Below the pieces are notes generated by a model. The model saw only the letters and a program-made list of their open reading frames with translations, ran no database searches and had not been told where the DNA came from. A stretch of 64,000 nt of DNA from Arcuatula senhousia (Eukaryota; Mollusca; Bivalvia; Mytilida; Mytilidae): contig OZ020306.1 of NCBI GenBank assembly GCA_963971305.1, positions 52,674,686-52,738,685 of the forward strand, given 5' to 3'. This document shows, in pieces, positions 56,052 to 64,000 of the stretch (its first letter is position 1; each line of letters begins with the position of its first letter). The position numbers were made by a program, and so were the translations under genes.

Positions 56052-56822
56052 TGTAATACTATAGAGGCACGCATTGACATTGGCCAATGATATTGTAATA
56101 GAAATCTAAGAAGTAAACTTAATTAATTAATAACTTACCAGATTAATTCGAATATTTATCAAGGTATATTATTGATACACTTAACTGACCACGATAGATA
56201 ATGATTACATCATGTACATGTTGTTAAGCTTGACATTTCAATTGTATATAAAACTTGTAGTATTTGACATTTAAGAATTGTGATCATGGTACGTAAATGT
56301 GCGAATCTTGAAATAGTTTATGTATGTTCCCATGAACAGGTGTCAGGTGTTTCTACGTTGTTTATAATATGTACTCTGAGATTGACAATCATGTAAACAA
56401 CTATAACTGTATTTGGATTATGATAGACATTTGATTGATGTAACAATGCATGTAAATTCCGTATTTGTATTTTGAATTCAATTTGATTGACAGCTCAATT
56501 CTAAAACTGTTATTGTTTAAACGTTTTTGGATATTGTTAAATTCCTTCTGCACCTGGCATCTCAGAATAGGTAATTCCATGGTCAGAACCGGCTTACACC
56601 AGTTCTGCCCATGGACTATAAATGCAGAGCGGGATTGTCGCTCTGCAGATTGGTGATTTGGTGGAACAAGATTCGCTATTACAGTAAGTCATTTTATTAT
56701 GTATTTTAATTTCATGTAAATTGTAACTTTGAAATTATGCTTTGGAGAATAAATTATTTCACTGACAATTTTGGGTCTAATTCTTGTATTGAACTGAAAC
56801 AATAGATGCCTATAGTGTCACA
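56052..56822 (+). repeat. 3' LTR
   Basis: Same length as the 5' LTR, with three base differences seen. It is followed by ATAG, the target-site duplication. Confidence 0.95.
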
Positions 56823-57490
56823 ATAGACCCTATTCTTGGTTAATCTATTATCATTGATGTTTTTATGCAATAAAAAAGTTTCGATTTCTGCCCCTATTGG
56901 CCCCAATTACGTAATAAGGGGAAAAAGGGGGGTCGCAAAAATTAATTCTCAATTTTGCATCTGCTATTTGACAAGAACAAACATGCAAAAAAAATTTCAA
57001 AATTGTACCACAAATAAAAAAAATTAAAGGGAACGCCCATTTGCTTTATAAAAAAAGGGGGCTATGGGTAAATTTGAAATCTAAAGGCAGGATTGTATCT
57101 TTTGTCGGGAATAAAATCTTTTGAGGATACCCAATGTGCTTTATTAAAGACAGGGCTAACAAAAACATACGAAATGACAAATAAGACCGGACAACAAGAT
57201 ATTCATACCCAACCATTCCCACTAGGTATGTCTGTTACGGACTTATATACAAAGTTTCAAACAAACCCCTATGTTCACAGATCCGTTTTCGGGATCCTAG
57301 ACCCGTCTACAATGTAATACAGACTCACACACCCCATTTTAAACAATGTAAACCCTCCCCACAGTCAACGGGCCTGCTGGAGCTGTTGTCTTTTTGGAGG
57401 GTTCTTTCTATATTAATAAAGCCACATATTAAAGTAAGAAAAGGGATACCTAATCATTTTCTTTTGAATGGTCCCACAGACCTCGGGGCA
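56823..57490. other. No gene recognised
   Basis: About 57093-57317 is open for 75 codons on the plus strand, but it resembles no family I know and has no clear gene context. Confidence 0.3.
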
Positions 57491-58130
57491 ATTCAGGAGC
57501 GGTGTTCTCGAAAGTATCCTAAAATTTGTCTAGAGATGCGTCTAAAGTCAAATTTTGAGACCTAGTTTGGACCATCTTTAGACCATCCTAATCTGTTTCT
57601 CGAAACTATCTTAGATGCGTCTTTTGTTAGGACGTCTCAATATAGATTTAATACATTTTTTATTCAAACAGAATTTAATAATTAACTTTGTTTAAAGAAT
57701 ATATTCCTCTGTATGTACACCAAAAGGGCTACGATTTGAATGCTAAAGCTAAAAGTCAACACTTATTAGCTACAGTTTTTATTTTAAATTCATAACCACG
57801 TTGTCCTTAAATAATTAAAACAACATATAGGGTCATCGAAGTATGTGAAAATAAGTTCATGCATGATGCCTTGAATACAAGTTAATCGATGATTAAATGT
57901 CATTAGGTGAACACCTAAACAAAATATAGTGAGTTATAGTGTATAAAATAAGTAAAATTTAAGATGGTCTAAAGACATCAAATTTGGTGTCTTAGTTTTT
58001 ATCCTAAAATGAGACAAGAGCTTAAATAGGACTGCTTCGAGAGCACGACTTAAGACTATGACGAGTCTTAAGATGGTCTATAGACACGTCTTAGTCTTAA
58101 GATAGCTTCGAGAACACCACCCCTGAATCC
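57491..58130. mobile_element. MITE-like element with GGTGTTCTCGAA termini
   Basis: Left GGAGCGGTGTTCTCGAAAGT is mirrored by right GCTTCGAGAACACCACCCC. Internal words on GTCTTA and ATGGTCTA are also inverted. About 640 bp, non-coding. Confidence 0.65.
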
Positions 58131-58830
58131 TAGGCCCGTCTTCTATGGACTCAAATACACAATTTTAAAACAATTGGAGCATCACCGGGGACCCACGAGT
58201 CCCGTGGTGCTTGCCTGTGATGTACCTTGCTAAAGAAAGTAAAACCATAGCATATAAATCATTAATCATACCAAACGAATGATAAATTATAGAATTGAAT
58301 AAAAAAAATATACTATGAAAATAGATATTTGATCTTTTACCAATTGAATACAAAATATACCATAGAAATAAAAAAAAAAATACAACATAAATGAAACATT
58401 ATACCAATGAAATGAAATTTATATAATATAAATTACTTTTTATACCAAATCAATAAAATCTTATAACAATGAAATTGTAAATTTACCATATAAGGGCTTT
58501 TTTCAATAAAAGTTAAACGATCCTATGAATATCTGACTAAATATGGGAGTCATTTCTACCTTGTTGAATATGTTGTGAACCAATATACAAATTACAACAG
58601 CTCAAAAAACAATTTTGGAAGATTTTCTATCAAAATTCTGTATTTGAAAGGTATAAATTGGCCTATTTTACATGTCCCCATAATAAAAACAGATAAAGTA
58701 CTCTTAAAATGTGACTCATTTTGGATCCAAGTGTAAATGACACATCATTTCTGGTCATAACACGACACTAGAGATACATTATAGCAACATTTTTTATCTG
58801 TTTGTCTTCATTTTGCTATGTAAAAATTCA
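58131..58830. other. No feature recognised
   Basis: Very AT-rich; short words such as ATACCAA.GAA.TA recur loosely between 58320 and 58480. No coding signal is seen. Confidence 0.3.
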
Positions 58831-58839
58831 CTTTTTTAA

Positions 58840-60020
58840 GTGTCCCCAAACTTTCTTCCACTACGAAACGATTGTACTTTTGTCACCAATACAAACCTGT
58901 AATTGCAACCCGTGTTTCTTAAAATGTGTCAATCTACTTATTATACATCCTAAAAACAAAATGTTACACTGGCAGGGGTGTCAAATAAAAAATGTAAAAA
59001 ATATTTTCATTTTGTAAGTAGAGGATACCCCGTATTTTTTTAATTGTCCACTAGGTAACGGAAATTTGTACAACAATGCAAATGCATAAAATTCTCCATA
59101 TTTGGTGATTTTGTAAATAAGTTGTTGCCCTCATAGAATATAAAAAGAAAATTGTGATTGTATTGTAAGTGACTAAAAATTTCAACTTTTTCGGCAAATA
59201 TGTCCACTACGAAATGGTCAACTACAACATGATAACGTTTCGTAATGGACAAAATCGTTTCGTAGTGGACAAAATCGTTTCGTAGTGGACAGTCTTTCAT
59301 AAGAAACACCCTGTATATTTAATCACTCCGCCAACTTTATTGCGAGGTATACTGGTATAGTTTTTGGTCAGCCCGTCTACCCTTTTATTAAGTAAAGTAT
59401 TTTAGATAAATACATACCATGTATATATATAGCATGTTAAGGAGGTGTTCTTTCCACCTCTGTTTACCAGATATTGGAGGAATTTACCAAAAAAACTACC
59501 TTCATCCGTCACACTTTAAGTTTCCTTTAATTTCTCAGGAACTCTCAATCACATTTTCATGCAATTTTGTACACAAGATCATTATATCATAATTTTAACT
59601 CTATCTTAAGTTATGCAGCATTGTCCGCTACGAAACGATTTTGTCCACTACGAAACTTGTCCGCTACGCAACGCAATTTTGAAATTTTTATTTTATTCTT
59701 AACACATTATTTATTTTTGAACAGATTTAGATACATTTCAAACCCTTCAAGGCATATATTAATGCTGTGTTAAAATTATATTCTAAAGGTCCACTTAAGA
59801 ATATTTGTATTTGAAAGGGTATGATTTTCTTAATTTTTAGTATTTTTAATAATAAATGATGAATAAAATCTACAATAAACACAATAGAAAGGTTAAATAA
59901 AGTTATTGCATTTTATGTGTCAATTTTGTCAAATTCAATGCCAAATCAACAGGTAAAATAGGTTTCTATTCATTTTTTTCCTATTATCAATCTTAGCTTA
60001 AATAGCCATTTCGAAGTGGA
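58840..60020. repeat. Scattered CCACTACGAAACGATTTTGTCC words in both orientations
   Basis: Copies are at about 58857, 59205, 59238, 59260, 59280, 59624 and 59639, with a weak one near 60007, some as reverse complements. They probably come from one decayed element or several insertions. Confidence 0.55.
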
Positions 60021-60279
60021 CATTTTTTAATAGTGTTCCATATTTATTTTATTTTTTAGTAAGTTATTGTTAGCATTAAGACATATTTTATTAAAATTTG
60101 TTTGTAATAATATTGGAAAGTTTGGTTTCAAGAAAAAAATTCACATACTTAAATTTTCTTTTCGAAATGTTTTGGGGCCTAAAATCTCACTTTTATTGAA
60201 AAACGCCCATAAACGAAAATAATTGCACAGAAAAGTGAATTATTGAATTTTGCAACAGAAATCACGCCATAGGTATAAG

Positions 60280-60450
60280 ACTTATAGGTTCTTACATAAG
60301 TTCTTGGAACTAAGACCGGCTGATCTTTCACGAGTGATAGAATTGTTCAGTCTTTTTGCGAGCGGAGTGCAGCGGAACGATTCAAAAGACCAAAAAAATT
60401 CTATCATGAGTGAAAGATTATTGACGGTTTTCCAAGAACGCGTGTAAGTA
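60280..60450. mobile_element. MITE-like palindromic element
   Basis: Left AAGTTCTTGGAA and CACGAGTGATAGAATT are mirrored by right AATTCTATCATGAGTGAAAG and TTCCAAGAACGCGTG. About 170 bp, non-coding. Confidence 0.6.
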
Positions 60451-61157
60451 CCTATTTCTTCCGTAACAAATATTTTTTATGGGCTGAACTCCTAGGAGGC
60501 TTCATTCTTAAAACCGAAAGCTTTAAATAACATTGCATTTCATTGGTTGACGTCATCAATCATTATCAGTAATGACGATTTTCATTGGTTAATTGAACAG
60601 TGTGAGATCGCTGCACGTGCTCTCATCTCAACCTGGTCATCTCACATTGAAAAGAATCATTTACGGAAGAATGAGCGTTCAATCTGTCTAAAAGGGATTG
60701 TTAATGAACTATGGAACAAATTAGCAGTCTATAAAACAAAACAAAAAATGTGGCGAATGGTTTTTACTACTGGAGAAGCTTTGTCCTACTGAAGCATAAA
60801 TAGGACTCCGGCAGGGTAAAAAAACACCTATGAAATGAAAACCTTTTACGGACGGCTTCAGTCAGGAGGTTTCAATTTTGTCTTTAGAGCATGTTACATT
60901 GTTTCATTCTAAATGCAATAGTAGATCATATGTTGTAAAAGTGGTAGTCTATTCACGGGAAAAGATGGAACAATAAGGCAATGTTTGCTGAATGTCAAAA
61001 TTATATATATTCTCAAAACTTACAAGTACAATATAAGTAGCAACAATGATCAAGAGCAATTCAAAATTTTTAAGAACAGACGGATGCATGTATATTAACA
61101 TTCCCAAAGATTACGACGTCAAAGCACACAGAAATATTTTATCCAATCAATACCTGA

Positions 61158-61652
61158 CTAAAAATCTCCAGTTGACATGCGAGATGTTGACAGAGGCATA
61201 GAAATTTGTGTTTGAGATTTACTCAAAGATCCACGTGTACTTGTCGTCTGTCGTGAGGGAGAACGCGATTTCCTTAATGATGACGTGTCAAGGCGCGCTG
61301 TTAAAAGTTCCGGTGCGACATGTTCGACGGCTCTTCTGACGTCACCCAAAAGATGTTCAGAACCTTGCACTATTTTTTGGTAAGCATTGTCATATTGTAT
61401 TATTAAATCATCGCACTCCGCCTGTTCTTTACACTTTCTACATAAACTTTCATTTACTTCCGCTAGTTTAACAGTCAAAAGTCCAAGATCAGATTGAATT
61501 TTCTTCTGTTCTTCAGATAAATCAAAAATATCCTTATGTAGTTCGTCTCGTTTGTATCTCATTTCGTCAATGCAGCGAAGAAGTTCCACATTGTATTTGT
61601 TGAGAGTTGCATCAGGTCTTTCTTGTCTTGCAGATTTTTTCTTTCCTGACAT
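61158..61652 (-). CDS. SSNA1: SSNA1/NA14-like centrosome and microtubule protein
   Basis: 164 residues from ATG 61652 to TAG, in a single uninterrupted frame. SSNA1 is a small coiled-coil protein that self-assembles into fibrils and branches or stabilises microtubules at centrosomes, basal bodies and axons. Residues 17-105 match the family closely: N.YN.EL..CI.E...KR.EL near the start, then LT.KLAEVNE.L.RK and YQKI...EHLL. The start context AAAAATG is good. Human SSNA1 is 119 residues; the extra length here is a Ser/Thr/Arg-rich C-terminal tail (from about residue 125). Vertebrate genes have introns; this one shows none, so it is an intronless ortholog or an intact retrocopy. Confidence 0.88.
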   Translation of the reverse strand: MSGKKKSARQERPDATLNKYNVELLRCIDEMRYKRDELHKDIFDLSEEQKKIQSDLGLLTVKLAEVNESLCRKCKEQAECDDLIIQYDNAYQKIVQGSEHLLGDVRRAVEHVAPELLTARLDTSSLRKSRSPSRQTTSTRGSLSKSQTQISMPLSTSRMSTGDF

Positions 61653-61699
61653 TTTTATTTAGAAATACTCTGATATTTCACGTTTGATAAAAATGCTAA

Positions 61700-63170
61700 C
61701 TATAAGATCAGTATGTCAATTTTTGTTTTCTTTAGGCTTAAGATTGACGATTGATTTTTAATGTTGAATCAAAGTTTTCAATATTTAACTTCACCTTACA
61801 TATATGAGAAAACTTACGACCTTCTTTTGAACTATATACAAAGATTTCAACACAACAATTGAAACTAAGATCTAATCCTTACAAATAATTTTGATTGTCC
61901 AGCTGTATATCAAAGACAGCCAAACAAATAAAAGTCCATTATATGAATTAAATTAACAATGTTCTACAATAAAGTTATTCTGTCCGTTTACAAGCCACCC
62001 TTTTAGAAATCTTTGCAAGATAACATCCGTCAATTTAAATATCCTACATACAGTGTACAATTAATATTTATCAAATCGTATGAAATATGTCACAATACAC
62101 TAAGTCTGTTGTTCTTTCTTCTACATGTTCTAACTGCAAATTATTTCTTGATAGAAACTAAAATTGAAATATTGAAACAGGGAAAAGGCTGTCCTGTTTA
62201 CCTTTCTGAACAATAAATCTCATTAAATATCGACTTCAATAGTACGTGTTATGTTGATTCATGTTAATTTACTTGGCTTGTACTAATACTGGACACGTTC
62301 AAATGTTTTATTTGGAAAGGATGTATTAACTCTCAGTATGATATCAAAACCAAACACTCGAAGATTTGAAGTGAAGCTCTTATCCATCAGCCATATACAA
62401 ACTTTAAATAAATTGGGGGTCTATATCAATGAATTATGTGCAAATATGTGATAAAACCGGACCCAGTGTATGAATGTACTAGTAGTAAAAGTTAAACATA
62501 ATTTTAAATCTGATTGTTTTCAAATGAAAATACAGATAATCATTTATTTAGTTCAAGAATTTTATATATTTTCATGTTCATTTTTAAACAAATTTCCAAT
62601 TGGCATCTTGTTTTCAGCTTTTTAAATCATCATGTATTTGTTGGACACCAAGTCCAGTTTACGTTTATGATTATTATATCCCTTTCTTACATAAGCTTCA
62701 AATATAATATATATAGTGATAGGGGTGTTCTTCCGATGGGCTTCCGTGTGTCATGTCCATAACACCTAAGGGTATCCATCTTTTATCCCCTTCATGAATT
62801 CTTATGAATTTTTAACACAACCATTGGTTTTGTTCATAACACCTGCTGATTTTAAATTTGATCCGATTGGTTTTAGGCGGACAGGAGATAATTATTTAGT
62901 AGCTAAGGCTCACAGTTGTTTTAGTTCCATTTCTGAGCAAATCATACTTTTAAATTGAGTTTACCTATCGTTTCTTTTAGTCCTTCAATTTTTCTTCAAT
63001 ATCGTTTATCAAAATTAGGATTATTCGTAAATGTGTTTTCGTTTTTCAGGAAGGTCACTCTTCATATGTTTCAGAATTTTAGTCCCGAAAAATCCTAATC
63101 GAAGTATTTATAGTAAAATGTTGTATTAAGATGTCCCAATATTTTGACATTATGAAGAATTACATTTATG
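61700..63170. other. No gene recognised
   Basis: AT-rich flank of SSNA1. A GTGATAGGGGTGTTCTTCCG segment near 62717 may be a dispersed repeat end. Confidence 0.3.
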
Positions 63171-63184
63171 GGGGCTGGACAGGG

Positions 63185-63293
63185 GGTAGCTTTCTCCCTT
63201 CTCCCACCCCTTTTCTCCCTTCTCCTGCCCCTCTTCTCCCTTTTCCCTCCCCCTTTCTCCCTTCTCCCTCCCGTTTCTGTCTCCCTCACTTTT
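63185..63293. repeat. Polypyrimidine tract (CTCCCTT)n
   Basis: About 105 bases on the plus strand are almost purely C/T, built on TTCTCCCTTCTCCC. Such tracts can form triplex (H-DNA). Confidence 0.8.
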
Positions 63294-63304
63294 TTGACAA
63301 AATA

Positions 63305-63520
63305 TATAGGGACGACCATTTGATTTTGAGGGGGGCTCGCAGTTTTTGTATACAAATATTCTGGCCTAGAAAAGGTTGGAAATGAATAATCTGACCTCAG
63401 TTAACAAGAAAATATATAATCCGTCTCAAGATGCTATTGTATGCAGAAAATAAATATTCTCGACCGAAACTGCCAGGACCCCCCCCCCCCCTCAGAATCA
63501 AATGGTCGTCCCCTAAGAGT
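63305..63520. mobile_element. Small inverted-repeat element
   Basis: Left AGGGACGACCATTTGATTTT plus a G-run is mirrored by right AATCAAATGGTCGTCCCCT preceded by a C-run, about 210 bp end to end. It looks like a MITE. Confidence 0.65.
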
Positions 63521-64000
63521 ATATATTAAGTAATTAATGTATCTTTGCAAAATACTGTGAAATGAAAAAAAATCAATATTCACATTATGGAGCATACATA
63601 TTGCCCTTTCATGCAACATATATTACCATAAGACCGTACATTAATTTACAAAACAAGATTGGAAACAGTATATGTCTCGTCTGAATACGCATGTAGACAC
63701 AGAGAATAAGGCATCTTCAACCCAAATATGGTTGGTTTTTGGAATCCAATAATCAATTTGTTTTGGCTCTGATAATTCAATAATTCTTAATTTTCAGCTT
63801 TTGGTAATCCCAAATGCATTCCCACTGGTACTCCAATAATCCCAAAATAAAACAATCCATAAAAACATGTATTTAATGATCTTGATAATATCATGCTTAA
63901 TTGTTATATTTCTTGAATATAAAGATGTTGTTTTTATGTTTTCCGATGTGAATATTGATTGTAATTAGAAATATTTACAATGTATATAGCCAGGCACGCT
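63521..64000. other. No feature recognised
   Basis: AT-rich. The words TTTGGGATTATTGGA and variants occur loosely near 63735-63850. Confidence 0.3.

Larger units (their letters stand above)
44717..56822 (+). mobile_element. Env-bearing Ty3/gypsy LTR retrotransposon, 12.1 kb
   Basis: Two 771-bp LTRs (TGTA...CACA) flank gag, a broken pol, two extra ORFs and an env-like ORF. Four-base ATAG duplications lie on both sides (44713-44716 and 56823-56826). Domain order PR-RT-RNaseH-IN is that of Ty3/gypsy, and the env resembles errantivirus/baculovirus F proteins. Only three differences between LTRs were seen (left 44844, 45217 and 45232 are G, right copies A; two are in CpG). That means recent insertion, yet pol carries several disabling lesions. 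Confidence 0.95.

Noticed and set aside
57093..57317. 75-codon plus-strand frame as a gene
   Set aside because: No family resemblance, no intron or UTR signals; left as unannotated sequence.

Overview
This is an animal nuclear DNA window: AT-rich, short exons with GT-AG introns, and dense repeats. The gene content (a GH9 cellulase, a TIMP-type inhibitor, SSNA1) and the repeat types (Penelope-like elements with hammerhead ribozymes, RTE-type LINE remnants, GACGGACGG-tailed repeats) suggest a bivalve mollusc, probably a mussel. The species is an inference.

Layout. (1) 1.1-7.8 kb, minus strand: a multi-exon gene I do not recognise, with a CCAAT/E-box/E2F-like promoter. (2) 9.7-21.8 kb, plus strand: seven exons of a GH9 endoglucanase in consistent splice phase, ending in a stop and AATAAA. 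The 5' exons with the DAGD motif are not in the window, and a CAACGTTG-rich repeat abuts the first visible exon. The introns hold tandem repeats, a LINE 3' end and an antisense Penelope-like element with a decayed hammerhead motif. (3) 25.4-40.0 kb, plus strand: a five-exon gene coding a 191-residue TIMP-like protein, with every junction in phase and 12 cysteines in the mature form. Intron 1 holds a 2.3 kb foldback element with a nested tRNA-derived SINE. Intron 4 holds about 13 reiterated copies of the acceptor and 5' end of exon 5, two tRNA-like sequences, and a 5.1 kb tandem array of about 12.9 nearly identical 398-bp units. Each array unit carries a type I hammerhead ribozyme signature, so the array looks like a retrozyme. 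(4) 40-44.7 kb: LINE reverse transcriptase remnants, a self-complementary minisatellite and a tandem repeat. (5) 44.7-56.8 kb: a complete 12.1 kb env-bearing Ty3/gypsy element with 771-bp LTRs (3 differences seen) and a 4-bp ATAG target duplication. It has gag, a pol broken at several places, two uncharacterised ORFs and an errantivirus/baculovirus-F-like env. (6) 56.8-64 kb: MITE-like elements and, on the minus strand, an intronless SSNA1-like gene.

Most notable observations. The hammerhead array lies in sense orientation inside the last TIMP intron. The gypsy element has splice-acceptor-like sites just upstream of the start codons of its three downstream ORFs. Its 3' non-coding region repeats a 10-mer that is the exact complement of bases inside its own primer-binding site. 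A GTTAAAC slippery heptamer directly precedes the gag stop. All calls come from reading the sequence; no database search was run.
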